This document shows positions 27,687 through 36,928 of a stretch of DNA of 64,000 nucleotides, one piece after another. This DNA is from RGIG9115 sp045128915. Its GTDB lineage: Bacteria > Bacillota > Clostridia > UBA1381. Position 1 is the stretch's first letter. Each line of letters opens with the position of its first letter. The notes below the pieces were generated by a model. It ran no database searches, was not told the DNA's origin, and worked only from the letters and a program-made list of their open reading frames with translations. A program made the translations under genes and the position numbers. The stretch spans positions 35,742 to 99,741 of the forward strand of contig JBGVIT010000009.1 of assembly GCA_045128915.1 (NCBI GenBank). The letters are read 5' to 3'.

Positions 27687-29853
27687 AATCCGCACTGTAA
27701 TTTATAAATCCCGAACTGTCGGAATTAAGACTTCTGAATTCCTTTGGAGTCATACCTGTATAGGTTTTAAATTTTTTGTAGAATGTACTCTCATTATCAT
27801 AACCAACCATTTCCATAACTCTTTTTATGGTGTAGTTAGTGCTTGATAAAATTCGTTCAGCTTCATCTATACGGATTTTATTAATATAATCTGACACGGT
27901 CATCCCTGTGTGCTGTCTGAAAAGCTTGCCGATATATCCTGCTGAAAGCTTCATCTCATCAGCAATTGCCGCAACACATAAAAGAGAATTGTCGTAGCTA
28001 TTATCAATAATCATTTTCATAGCATTCACAAGCCGCTCTGTTTTGACTTGCTGAGAAGCGGTTTCTTTGGTGCTGTCTGTCCGAATACGATTGAACTCAA
28101 CAAGCTCTGAAAAAACTTCATTGAATATACTTACTATTTCTTCACGTGACTCCGCTTCAAAAATCTTTTTAGACATATATCCTGAGCGGATAGGGCTTTC
28201 AGCTGATGCCCCTTCAAAGGCAGAGATCATAAGCTTTGTAAGAGCAACAAGATAGTTGTTAAGAGAATTTACAGAGATTTCATCAAGGAATGCCTCAAAT
28301 GCAAGCTGTGCCAGTTCCAAATCAAAATTTCTGACAGCCTCAACCACTCTATCCGCCTTTTCGGAAGGATAAACAAATTCATCCGAATTGGAAATATTTT
28401 TATTTACAACCACGTCAGAAAGCTCTGTTCCCTTTGCAAATACCACTCTGTACGAAGCATTTGTTTCCAATCTCTTAAAAACTTCACTCGCATCATCATC
28501 CGGAGTAATCACTTTGGATACACATATTGCCGAAACAAAGTTGTTGCTGCGCAGCCTATCAACCGCAATTTGGATATCTTCACTGTACTCAGCCACAATT
28601 ACCATTGTTCTGCCACGTTCTATTACAACCGCTTCGTTAGAAAACGCATCAAACTCACTTTTTATAGCGGATGTCTGTTCCGACTTTATATAAATAAGCA
28701 CAAGCTTTTCAGATAATTTAAGATTTTCAGACAACAGAATTGCTTTTTTAAACGTATACTTCTCGGTTTCTCCGTTAAGGAAAACTTCTTTGAATACAAC
28801 CGAACAATTTACCCTGTCAAGGTTGCTTTCGGAATCAAAAACCTCATTAAGGTAGTCAAATTCATCATTACCGCTGTTTTTAAATCCGAAAACCTCTTCT
28901 GCCTTGATAGCGATCATTCTGAGTGGATTATAAATTCTTTTACCTACAAAGAACACCATAGCTATTCCGAATATCCCAAACAAAGCTGTTATCGCTGCAG
29001 CAGTACGTGCTAATCGGTTAAGCCCACCAAACATAACGTCGTATAAAGTAACCGACATAAACAACCATTCACTATCTTGTATTCTTCGATATACAACAGC
29101 ATAGTTTTCGCCGTTTTCGCCCTTAAATTTAATGTTTCCGTGTTCCTTATTAAAATGCTTCAACAATTTTTCGGGGATTTCCCTGCTATAATGGTTGTTT
29201 CTTCCACTCGCAAGTACTGTGCCGTCAGAGCTGACTATCATATGAAAATAACCCTCATGACCTTCGTTTTTAAGGTCCGCCTCAAGCCAATTGTTTTTCA
29301 CATTCACAAGCACAAATCCGTCTGTACCAAATGGTCCGTACATAACGTATGTAAGAACAGGTTCATCATTATAATAAGAATCAGCAGGCAAAATTCTCCA
29401 CACTGGAGATGTTACGGTAATCTCTTTATTCCTTACCTTTTGTGCAAAAGAGTCGTTTGTATAGTTCTCATCCCACGAAAAGAGTTTTTCGTCAACACTG
29501 TTATAAACAATAGTCGAGTGAATAATACCATAAGACTCCGACATATTTCTCAGCCACGAAAGAGTCTGTATTCTTTCAAAGTTATCGTAATTTTTATCTG
29601 AACTATACAAAAGCATATTCATCCTGTCGTCATTAATTATTGTGGTGTAATATTTATTTACGACATCATTCATATATTGTATATTCTTGCTCAGTTTTTC
29701 CACAACAAGCTGATTCAGACCCTCTATTTCCTGTTGAGAGATATAGCGGCTCACAGAAAAAGTCGATACCGCAAAAACAATCAACAATGTTTCAAAGCTC
29801 AAAAGCAAAATAAGAAGTATTCTTCTGTACGCCCCGGAATTAATGAACCGCAA
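27685..29853 (-). CDS. Membrane-anchored AraC-family regulator (YtdP-like)
   Basis: About 722 residues. One membrane helix lies near the N-terminus (LLILLLSFETLLIVFAVSTF) and a second near residue 290 (AAAITALFGIFGIAMVFFVG); between them is an extracellular sensor region. A cytoplasmic linker follows, and the last ~100 residues are an AraC helix-turn-helix (DEMKLSAGYIGKLFRQHTGM; VMEMVGYDNESTFYKKFKTY). The strong GAAGGAGGG site sits inside the longest frame (GTG 29874). I prefer TTG at 29853 (seven-base spacing); the ATG at 29859 is too close. It likely senses an extracellular sugar and activates the adjacent importer operon directly. Confidence 0.82.
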   Translation of the reverse strand: MRFINSGAYRRILLILLLSFETLLIVFAVSTFSVSRYISQQEIEGLNQLVVEKLSKNIQYMNDVVNKYYTTIINDDRMNMLLYSSDKNYDNFERIQTLSWLRNMSESYGIIHSTIVYNSVDEKLFSWDENYTNDSFAQKVRNKEITVTSPVWRILPADSYYNDEPVLTYVMYGPFGTDGFVLVNVKNNWLEADLKNEGHEGYFHMIVSSDGTVLASGRNNHYSREIPEKLLKHFNKEHGNIKFKGENGENYAVVYRRIQDSEWLFMSVTLYDVMFGGLNRLARTAAAITALFGIFGIAMVFFVGKRIYNPLRMIAIKAEEVFGFKNSGNDEFDYLNEVFDSESNLDRVNCSVVFKEVFLNGETEKYTFKKAILLSENLKLSEKLVLIYIKSEQTSAIKSEFDAFSNEAVVIERGRTMVIVAEYSEDIQIAVDRLRSNNFVSAICVSKVITPDDDASEVFKRLETNASYRVVFAKGTELSDVVVNKNISNSDEFVYPSEKADRVVEAVRNFDLELAQLAFEAFLDEISVNSLNNYLVALTKLMISAFEGASAESPIRSGYMSKKIFEAESREEIVSIFNEVFSELVEFNRIRTDSTKETASQQVKTERLVNAMKMIIDNSYDNSLLCVAAIADEMKLSAGYIGKLFRQHTGMTVSDYINKIRIDEAERILSSTNYTIKRVMEMVGYDNESTFYKKFKTYTGMTPKEFRSLNSDSSGFINYSAD

Positions 29854-30013
29854 AACCATCCCTCCTTCAAACACTTTTCATCATTATACCAAATTTATAC
29901 ACCGAGGTCAACTGTAAAAATTTAAAATTTTTGCTAAAACTCAGACACAATTCCATTTTAAAGTATGAATCAAGCAAAACATTTCATTATATTCACAGTA
30001 AAAACTCAAAACA

Positions 30014-30046
30014 ACAGTAGAAATTACTGTAACTGTATATTATAAT
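30014..30046 (+). promoter_or_regulatory. Putative operator and promoter of the uxa operon
   Basis: Perfect inverted repeat ACAGTA-GAAAT-TACTGT at 30014-30030, followed by a TATAAT -10 box at 30041-30046. The repeat covers the -35 position, where no good hexamer is present. That suggests either a repressor site or an activator-dependent promoter. Confidence 0.5.
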
Positions 30047-30082
30047 ATAAGCAAGAAACAACGAATAACAGGAGGTTTTAAA

Positions 30083-31375
30083 ATGAATACAATCAGTACA
30101 TTTCACTCAAAGCCCCCACGCCCTGAAAAAATTATTCAGTTTGGAGAGGGCGGATTTTTAAGAGGCTTTGCAGACTGGATGGTTCAAAAAATGAACGATA
30201 AAGGTCTTACAAATGCAGGTATAGTAGTAGTACAACCCATCGAAAAAGGTATGTGCGATACACTTTTGGAGCAAAACTGCATATATACCCATCTTATACG
30301 AGGTGTAGAAGGTGTAGAAAAAACCATTGTTGACTCAATCACAAGATGTGTTCAGCCCTGCAAGGATTACAATGAATTTCTTAAGCTTGCAGAAAATCCC
30401 GACTTCAGGTTTGTTATTTCAAACACCACGGAATCAGGAATTGCATATACTTCGGGAGATTCTTCGGACGACACTCCTCCCTCTTCGTTCCCGGGAAAGG
30501 TTACAGCATTACTTTACAGGCGATTTGAACTCGGATTGGATGGTTTTGTATTTATGCCCTGTGAGCTTATTGACAAAAACGGCGAAAGGTTAAAGGAAGT
30601 CATCCTCAGATATGCTGAGGAATGGGAGCTGGGCGATGATTTTGCAAAATGGATTAATGACAAAAACACATTCTGTAATACACTTGTAGACCGCATAAAT
30701 ACTGGTTATCCGATGAATGAAAGTATAAATATAGGATATAAAGACCGAATGCTTAACACTTCTGAATATTTTCATTTATGGGTAATTGAGGGTCCAAAAA
30801 ATGCTTTTAAGGAGTTGCCCTTTGAACAGGCAGGTCTTAACGTTATAATCTGCAACAACCTTGAGATGTACAGAACAAGAAAAGTTCGAATTTTAAACGG
30901 AGCTCACACCTCCTTTGTACCCTACGGGCTTTTGGAAGGGTTTGATACTGTAAAAAGCTGTATTGATAATGAAAAAATGCTTGGATTTATAAAGGCGTGC
31001 ATTTTTGACGAAATCATCCCCACACTGGACCTTCCCGTGGAAGAACTCAAAGCTTACGCAAACAGTGTTATCGAGCGCTTTTCCAATCCCTATATAGAGC
31101 ATTTTTTACAATCCATCGCATTAAACAGCATAAGCAAATTCAAGGTACGAGTTCTCCCGTCAATTCTCGAATACATAAAAAGATTTAACAAAATACCTGA
31201 GCATCTTATTTTCTCTTTTGCGAGGCTTATAGAATTTTATAAAACCGGAACACCTGACGATGATGCCGATGTTATAAAATATATAAAAACTCACACAATA
31301 CCTGAGATACTTGCAAATAAAGATTTTTGGGATGCTGACCTTAGTTTTCTAAGCGATGAGGTTGAAAAAGTATGA
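30083..31375 (+). CDS. uxaB: Tagaturonate reductase (mannitol dehydrogenase superfamily)
   Basis: 430 residues, somewhat shorter than the ~480 of the E. coli enzyme. N-terminal nucleotide-binding motif FGEGGFLRGFADWM (residues ~20-33) and later NRINTGYP-type region (DRINTGYPMNESINIGYKD) and KVRILNGAHTSFVP, the active-site segment of the family with the catalytic Lys. It reduces D-tagaturonate to D-altronate with NADH in the cytoplasm. Excellent AGGAGG site. It is the first of four genes; its stop overlaps the uxaA start (ATGA). Fructuronate reductase (UxuB) is a related alternative, but pairing with uxaA and uxaC favours uxaB. Confidence 0.85.
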   Translation: MNTISTFHSKPPRPEKIIQFGEGGFLRGFADWMVQKMNDKGLTNAGIVVVQPIEKGMCDTLLEQNCIYTHLIRGVEGVEKTIVDSITRCVQPCKDYNEFLKLAENPDFRFVISNTTESGIAYTSGDSSDDTPPSSFPGKVTALLYRRFELGLDGFVFMPCELIDKNGERLKEVILRYAEEWELGDDFAKWINDKNTFCNTLVDRINTGYPMNESINIGYKDRMLNTSEYFHLWVIEGPKNAFKELPFEQAGLNVIICNNLEMYRTRKVRILNGAHTSFVPYGLLEGFDTVKSCIDNEKMLGFIKACIFDEIIPTLDLPVEELKAYANSVIERFSNPYIEHFLQSIALNSISKFKVRVLPSILEYIKRFNKIPEHLIFSFARLIEFYKTGTPDDDADVIKYIKTHTIPEILANKDFWDADLSFLSDEVEKV

Positions 31376-32742
31376 TAATTAACAAGCTTGATAATGTAGA
31401 AGTAAACCTTGATAATGGCCACAAATATGCCATACGTGATATAAATAAAGGTGAAAATATAATAAAATACGGAAATCCTATCGGTTATGCAACCGAAGAC
31501 ATAAAAAAAGGTGACCATATACATAGCCATAACCTTAAAACAAACCTTGGCGGCAGGCTCAAATACACATATCTGCCATACACGTCTGAGCTGCCTGAAA
31601 TCAAAACAAAAAAGGAATTTCAAGGGTTTATTCGAGAAAACGGCGACATAGGGATACGTAATGAAATATGGATAATAAACACCGTAGGGTGTGTAAACAA
31701 AATTTCAAAGCGCCTTGCCGAGCTTACAGGTGCTATCTCCTTTGAGCATCCGTTTGGTTGCTCTCAACTCGGTGATGACCACAAAACTACACAGTTGATA
31801 CTCAAAGGACTGATAAACCATCCAAACGCAGGCGGTGTATTGGTTCTTGGTCTTGGCTGCGAAAATAACAATATATCCGCTTTCAAAAAAGTCCTTGGTC
31901 AATACAATCCCCAACGAGTTAAATTTTTAAACTGCCAGGATTCAAACGATGAAATTGCAGAGGGGATTGAGCTTATAAATGAGTTGAAAGCGTACGCCGA
32001 CACCTTTAAACGGACTGCTGTTCCCATATCAAAGCTCAGAATAGGTCTTAAATGCGGCGGAAGTGACGGTCTTTCGGGAATTACTGCAAATCCATTGGTT
32101 GGCAGACTCTCAGACAGCCTGATTTCATACGGTGGAAGCTGCGTACTCACAGAAGTTCCCGAAATGTTCGGAGCTGAGCATTTACTTATGGCGCGCAGCT
32201 CAAATGAAGAAGTTTTCAATAAAACCGTTATGCTTATTAATAATTTTAAACAATATTTTGAAAGCCATAATCAGGTGATTTACGAAAACCCTTCACCAGG
32301 CAATAAAGACGGCGGAATTACAACCCTTGAAGAAAAGTCATTAGGCTGTGTTCAGAAAGGCGGATGCGGGACTGTTGTCGATGTCCTTGATTATGGTGAT
32401 ACAATCACAAAAACAGGTCTTTCTCTACTTAACGGACCTGGTAATGATATCGTTGCCATTACAAATCTGACCGCTGCCGGAGTTCATCTGATACTTTTTA
32501 CCACGGGCAGAGGAACTCCGGTTGGAGCACCTGTTCCCACAGTTAAAATTTCAACAAACAAAGCTTTGTTTGAAAAGAAAAATAACTGGATGGATTTTGA
32601 CGCTTCATCCTTACCGAAAAACGACCAACTGCACAAGGATCTGCTTGAATACGTTATTTCGGTCGCATCCGGTGAACAAACAAAAAATGAAGTTAACGGT
32701 TACAGAGAAATCTCTATTTTTAAAGATGGGATAATGCTGTAA
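31372..32742 (+). CDS. uxaA: Altronate dehydratase
   Basis: 456 residues. An N-terminal SAF domain (~1-85: KGENIIKYGNPIGYATEDIKKGDHI) is fused to the D-galactarate/altronate dehydratase domain (FQGFIRENGDIGIRNEIWI; NTVGCVN; EHPFGCSQLGDD; LKCGGSDGLSGITANP). Conserved cysteines in GCSQ, GLGCEN and KCGGSD are typical metal or iron ligands. It converts D-altronate to 2-keto-3-deoxy-D-gluconate. Start overlaps uxaB by four bases. No KDG kinase or aldolase gene is in the window, so the last steps must be encoded elsewhere. Confidence 0.88.
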   Translation: MIINKLDNVEVNLDNGHKYAIRDINKGENIIKYGNPIGYATEDIKKGDHIHSHNLKTNLGGRLKYTYLPYTSELPEIKTKKEFQGFIRENGDIGIRNEIWIINTVGCVNKISKRLAELTGAISFEHPFGCSQLGDDHKTTQLILKGLINHPNAGGVLVLGLGCENNNISAFKKVLGQYNPQRVKFLNCQDSNDEIAEGIELINELKAYADTFKRTAVPISKLRIGLKCGGSDGLSGITANPLVGRLSDSLISYGGSCVLTEVPEMFGAEHLLMARSSNEEVFNKTVMLINNFKQYFESHNQVIYENPSPGNKDGGITTLEEKSLGCVQKGGCGTVVDVLDYGDTITKTGLSLLNGPGNDIVAITNLTAAGVHLILFTTGRGTPVGAPVPTVKISTNKALFEKKNNWMDFDASSLPKNDQLHKDLLEYVISVASGEQTKNEVNGYREISIFKDGIML

Positions 32743-32765
32743 TTACGAAAGGAGCTACTTTATAA

Positions 32766-34133
32766 ATGTGCATAATTAATGACAGCTTTATGCTGAAAAA
32801 CAATACTGCTAAACAAATTTATAACGATTATGCAAAGAATCTGCCGATTATTGACTATCACTGTCACCTTTCTCCAAAAATGATTGCAGAAAATTACAGA
32901 TTCACAAATGCATACGATTTATTTCTTGGCGGCGACCATTATAAATGGCGACAAATGCGTTCAAATGGCATTGATGAGGAATATATTACAGGTAAAGCTG
33001 ATGAATTTGAAAAGTGGATGGCATTCGCACGTACATTTCCGCTTCTTATAGGAAACCCGATATATCATTGGACAAGCCTGGAGCTTAAAAGATATTTTAA
33101 TATTGACATCCCTCTTTGTCAAAATAATGCAAAAGAAATATGGGATATATGCAATGAACTTTTGAAAAAGGATGAATATTCGGCGCAAGCGCTGATAAAA
33201 CGTTCTAATGTTGAAATCATATGTACAACAGATGACCCTGCAGACGACCTTAAATATCATATTCAATTGAAAAACAACAATTTTTCTGCAACCGTTCTCC
33301 CCACTTTCAGACCGGACAAAGCGGTAAACATCGAAAAAGAAGATTTTATTGAATATCTTTCACAAAATAAAATCGGTTCGTATGATGAGCTTATCGCATG
33401 GATTAAGGACCGCATAGCTTACTTCCACGCAAACGGTTGCCGCTTGTCAGACCACGCACTTGAATATGTACCTTTCGAAACCGGTGATGCACGGATTATT
33501 TTCGAAAAAAAATTATCCCAATACAGCCTTACCGAAAAAGAGATAAACATTTTCAAAACAGAATTATTGTCTGTGTGTGCAAATGAATACTCAAAGCTCG
33601 ACTGGACAATGCAGCTTCACATCGGAGCACTCAGAAACAATAATTCAAAAATGTTTGCAAAACTTGGACCTGATACAGGCTTTGATTCAATAAATGACCT
33701 TTGTATTGCAGAAAAACTTTCTGCTTTTATGAACCATTTAGAAACAAATGACAGTTTGCCTAAAACTATTCTTTACACACTTAATCCAAAAGACAATTAC
33801 GTACTCGGAACAATGCTTGGAAATTTCCAGAAAGCACCATACCCCGGCAAAATCCAGTTTGGCTCCGGATGGTGGTTCAACGACAACCGTGACGGTATGG
33901 AAGAGCAAATGAAAGCCCTTGCTAATCTCGGTTGCCTTGGCAACTTTGTAGGAATGCTGACCGATTCAAGAAGCTTCGTTTCCTATCCGAGGCATGAGTA
34001 TTTCAGACGTATTCTTTGCAATTTAATAGGCAAATGGGTTGAAGAAGGAGAATATCCGAAGGATGATGCTTCCATAAAGCTCATAATCGAAAAAATTTGT
34101 TATAAAAACGCAAAATCATACTTTAATTTTTAA
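32766..34133 (+). CDS. uxaC: Uronate (glucuronate/galacturonate) isomerase
   Basis: 455 residues, close to the usual ~465. The amidohydrolase-fold signatures IIDYHCHLSPKMIAENYRF and LGGDHYKWRQMRSNGI at the N-terminus, and LQIHIGALRNN-like MQLHIGALRNNN and GSGWWFNDNRDGMEEQ later, are diagnostic. His31 and His33 in DYHCHL are metal ligands. It isomerises D-galacturonate to tagaturonate and D-glucuronate to fructuronate. GAAAGGAG site before ATG at 32766. It supplies the substrate of UxaB encoded in the same operon. Confidence 0.92.
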   Translation: MCIINDSFMLKNNTAKQIYNDYAKNLPIIDYHCHLSPKMIAENYRFTNAYDLFLGGDHYKWRQMRSNGIDEEYITGKADEFEKWMAFARTFPLLIGNPIYHWTSLELKRYFNIDIPLCQNNAKEIWDICNELLKKDEYSAQALIKRSNVEIICTTDDPADDLKYHIQLKNNNFSATVLPTFRPDKAVNIEKEDFIEYLSQNKIGSYDELIAWIKDRIAYFHANGCRLSDHALEYVPFETGDARIIFEKKLSQYSLTEKEINIFKTELLSVCANEYSKLDWTMQLHIGALRNNNSKMFAKLGPDTGFDSINDLCIAEKLSAFMNHLETNDSLPKTILYTLNPKDNYVLGTMLGNFQKAPYPGKIQFGSGWWFNDNRDGMEEQMKALANLGCLGNFVGMLTDSRSFVSYPRHEYFRRILCNLIGKWVEEGEYPKDDASIKLIIEKICYKNAKSYFNF

Positions 34134-34150
34134 AAGATGGAGGAAATATA

Positions 34151-35533
34151 ATGCTTACAAAAACAAAGATTAAATTAGCTTATATCGGCGGAGGTTCACG
34201 AGGCTGGGCATGGAGCTTTATGTCAGACCTGGCGGCTCAGAATGACTTATATGGAGATATATATCTTTATGATATAGACTTTAAAGCTGCAAAGTATAAT
34301 GAAAAAATCGGAAATTCAATAACCGAAAGCATTGATAAATGGAGATATCACGCTTCAGACAGCATCGGAGAAGCTTTATCAGATGCAGATTTTGTTATTA
34401 TTTCAATTCTTCCCGGAACTTTCAGGGAAATGGAATCAGATGTACATCTCCCCGAAGAGTATGGTATATATCAGTCAGTGGGCGACACATCAGGCCCCGG
34501 AGGTATAGTAAGGGCGCTTCGCACAATACCTATGTATGAGAAAATAGGAAAAGCAATCAAGGAATTCTGCCCCAATGCATGGGTTATCAATTACACCAAT
34601 CCCATGACCGTATGCGTAGATACACTTTACAAAGTATTCCCAAAAATCAAAGCTTTTGGCTGTTGCCACGAAGTATTCGGAACACAAGTGCTTCTTTCAA
34701 AAATGCTTGAGGTTATGAAAGGAATTGAAAAAGTAGACCGACACGACATCAAAGTAAATGTTGTGGGAGTTAACCACTTCACCTGGATTACAGATGCATA
34801 TTACAAGAATCTCAATCTTTTTGAAATGTATAAGGAGTTTGCCGATACATACTATATTGAAGGAATAAGTACAAAGCAGGGCGAAAAGCATATAAACAAC
34901 GCTTTCACTTGTCTTCAGCGAGTAAAATTTGACTTATTCAAGCGTTTTGGGTACATTGCAGCTGCCGGAGACAGACACCTTGCAGAATTTTGTCCCGGTG
35001 ATTGGTATTTAAATAATCCGCAGCAGGTTGAAGATTGGAAATTTGGACTGACTACCGTTCAATGGAGAAAAGATGACCTTATTAAAAGAATAGAAAGAAG
35101 CGAACGACTGTACAGTGGCGAAGAAAAATTTGAGCTTCATGAAACAGGCGAAGAGGGCATCAATCAAATCAGAGCTATCATGGGATATGGGGACCTTGTT
35201 ACAAACGTTAATATTATCAACAAAGGTCAGATTCCTAACCTGCCCATAGGATCTGTTGTAGAAACAAATGCAGTATTTACATCAGGCACGGTAACTCCAG
35301 TGTTCTCCGGAGAGGTACCAAAGGAAATACACCCCTTAATCAGCAGAGTTTGTGCAAATCAGCAGGTGATTACAGAAGCTGCAATGAATCGTGATTTAAA
35401 TCTCGCATTTACCGCATTCATAAATGATCCGTTAGTACGCTTGCCAATAGACAAGGCAAAAGAATTGTACATACGAATGCTTAATAATACTTCAAAATAT
35501 CTTACAGAGTATGATTTATCAAGCATAAAATAA
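34151..35533 (+). CDS. Glycoside hydrolase family 4, probable alpha-galacturonidase (LplD-like)
   Basis: 460 residues. N-terminal NAD-binding motif KLAYIGGGSRGW (residues ~8-19), the GH4 signature GDTSGPGGIVRALRT (~117-131) and the metal-site motif CCHEVFGTQ (~183-191), in which Cys and His bind Mn2+. GH4 enzymes hydrolyse glycosides by an NAD-dependent redox-elimination route. The CHEVFGTQ variant matches the alpha-galacturonidase (LplD) branch rather than the alpha-glucosidase or alpha-galactosidase branches as far as I recall. Location at the end of the uxa operon supports release of galacturonate from imported oligogalacturonides. AGGAGG-like site (GGAGGAA) precedes ATG. Confidence 0.85.
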   Translation: MLTKTKIKLAYIGGGSRGWAWSFMSDLAAQNDLYGDIYLYDIDFKAAKYNEKIGNSITESIDKWRYHASDSIGEALSDADFVIISILPGTFREMESDVHLPEEYGIYQSVGDTSGPGGIVRALRTIPMYEKIGKAIKEFCPNAWVINYTNPMTVCVDTLYKVFPKIKAFGCCHEVFGTQVLLSKMLEVMKGIEKVDRHDIKVNVVGVNHFTWITDAYYKNLNLFEMYKEFADTYYIEGISTKQGEKHINNAFTCLQRVKFDLFKRFGYIAAAGDRHLAEFCPGDWYLNNPQQVEDWKFGLTTVQWRKDDLIKRIERSERLYSGEEKFELHETGEEGINQIRAIMGYGDLVTNVNIINKGQIPNLPIGSVVETNAVFTSGTVTPVFSGEVPKEIHPLISRVCANQQVITEAAMNRDLNLAFTAFINDPLVRLPIDKAKELYIRMLNNTSKYLTEYDLSSIK

Positions 35534-35537
35534 AGGT

Positions 35538-35774
35538 GATGTTTAAAAATGCACAGACCGTTCAATGACGTGTAACTGTCATTATAAGCATTCCAAAAAT
35601 TCGGAAACCTTATAAATCATTGAGAAAATCCGCAAATTTGCGGATTTTTTTCGTGTTTTATGTCATAGAAAGCAATGGTATTGTGCGGCTTAGACCGCAC
35701 AATACTTCGTTTCATCCGTTCTGCACTATTTTTAACCATCCCCTTGGGATTGCGGACTAACTTTATAAACAGCG
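35538..35774 (+). repeat. Family B dispersed repeat, copy B1
   Basis: Fills the whole gap between the convergent GH4 and FAD oxidoreductase genes. It starts TGATGTTTAAAAATGCACAG and ends CTTTATAAACAGC; the ends are imperfect inverted repeats (G-TGTTTA-AAA). It holds two strong hairpins: AAAATCCGCAAATTTGCGGATTTT and ATTGTGCGG/CCGCACAAT. Copies B2 (58260) and B3 (63743, inverted) are highly similar. B1 lacks the CGACGTAC/GTACG segment present in the other two. No reading frame or transposase is inside, so it is a non-autonomous, MITE-like or structured element. Confidence 0.8.
35625..35651 (+). terminator. Terminator-like hairpin within repeat B1
   Basis: Perfect 24-base palindrome AAAATCCGCAAATTTGCGGATTTT ending in a T run, placed ~90 bases after the GH4 stop. 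The repeat thus probably supplies transcription termination for the uxa operon. Confidence 0.65.
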
Positions 35775-35776
35775 CC

Positions 35777-36928
35777 TTATATAAAAGCCTCTTCTATATT
35801 CTTATGGTTAAGCACCATTTCTGCTGCTATTTTACCTGCAGCTTCACCTGTTAGCGCACATGTGGGAATTACCCTTGCTACCTCCCATCCGTCACCCTCA
35901 GGGGCGGAAATAATTCTGCCTGCAGCAAGCAAATTAGGAAATTCAGGATTATATAATGCACCTTTTGGGATTTGATAATGCTTGCCTTTACCAAATGGTC
36001 TGAAATCACCGCAATTTCCGATAGAATCAGCAAATTCCTCACCGTCAACAGCATTAAAATCTGCTTTGCCAACTATTCTTCTGATAGTTCGAAACTGCGG
36101 CATTGTAGGAATTGACATTACATCATAAGAATTTTTATCCATTTTGGAAATTCTGCTGAGAAGCTTCAGTTTGCCGGAAATAACATAATCAGTTATATCA
36201 TCTGCCGTATCGCCTTTAAGCTTTCTCATACCTTCGGGATGACCATCACCAAACATATCACTTCCCACATTCATCCATTTCCTAAACGAACAAGTATCTC
36301 CATCGCTTGCAAGCTTATTAACCATAGGCAAATCATAATAATGCACAATGTACGTCATGAAATTCTCGCCAACAACCGTAGGTACACCTGCTCTGTGCAT
36401 TATTGAAGCATCACCTGTGGCGTCAATTACAACGTCAGCACCAAAAAATTCCCTGCCATCTGCACTTTCAACTATTACACCCTCACAAATATTTTTATTC
36501 ATAACAGGATATGTTGCAAGGCTGTCAAACCTTATAGATACTCCGCTATCAAGTACAAACTTATCAAGAGCAGCGGCAAATACTGTGGGTGAATAATAAG
36601 TGGAATATCGTTGGTTTTTAGGTTTGTTTCTTTCTTCTCCACCCCATCTGTCCGGAAGATTATCGAAACTGTACTTTGCAGAAAGCTTGATAAGATCTTC
36701 CGCAATTCCATATATCATCTGGTTTCCATCACCGTCACATAACGGTTCATACCAGGATATAAGACCGCCCGTTGCAAGTCCGCCAAGATTAACCTGTTTT
36801 TCAATAAGAAGCACCTTAGCGCCCTTTCTGGAAGCAGAAACGCTTGCCGAGATACCGGCTATTCCGCCGCCGACAACTATAACATCATACTTTTCTTTGA
36901 TTTTCGGTTTTATATCTACGTAATTCAT
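35777..36928 (-). CDS. FAD-dependent oxidoreductase (FAD_oxidored type)
   Basis: 383 residues, last gene of the glycyl-radical operon. FAD motif DVIVVGGGIAGISASVSASRKG (~15-36), then LLIEKQVNLGGLATGGLISW; second-half motifs VIDATGDASIMHRAGVPT and PNLLAAGRIISAPEGDGWEVAR. The start overlaps the upstream Gfo/Idh stop by four bases. It is clearly paralogous to the frameshifted gene at 46665 and more distantly to 7470; no activity is established for this subgroup. Cytoplasmic. In this context it may oxidise or reduce an intermediate of the same pathway as the Gfo/Idh enzymes. Confidence 0.8.
   Translation of the reverse strand: MNYVDIKPKIKEKYDVIVVGGGIAGISASVSASRKGAKVLLIEKQVNLGGLATGGLISWYEPLCDGDGNQMIYGIAEDLIKLSAKYSFDNLPDRWGGEERNKPKNQRYSTYYSPTVFAAALDKFVLDSGVSIRFDSLATYPVMNKNICEGVIVESADGREFFGADVVIDATGDASIMHRAGVPTVVGENFMTYIVHYYDLPMVNKLASDGDTCSFRKWMNVGSDMFGDGHPEGMRKLKGDTADDITDYVISGKLKLLSRISKMDKNSYDVMSIPTMPQFRTIRRIVGKADFNAVDGEEFADSIGNCGDFRPFGKGKHYQIPKGALYNPEFPNLLAAGRIISAPEGDGWEVARVIPTCALTGEAAGKIAAEMVLNHKNIEEAFI

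Noticed and set aside
29077..29601. 174-codon plus-strand frame opposite the AraC membrane regulator
   Set aside because: Low-complexity, cysteine/isoleucine-rich antisense translation without a start signal; the minus-strand gene explains the sequence.
35538..35774. Riboswitch upstream of the FAD oxidoreductase operon
   Set aside because: The element lies downstream of both convergent genes, and identical copies sit at unrelated places.
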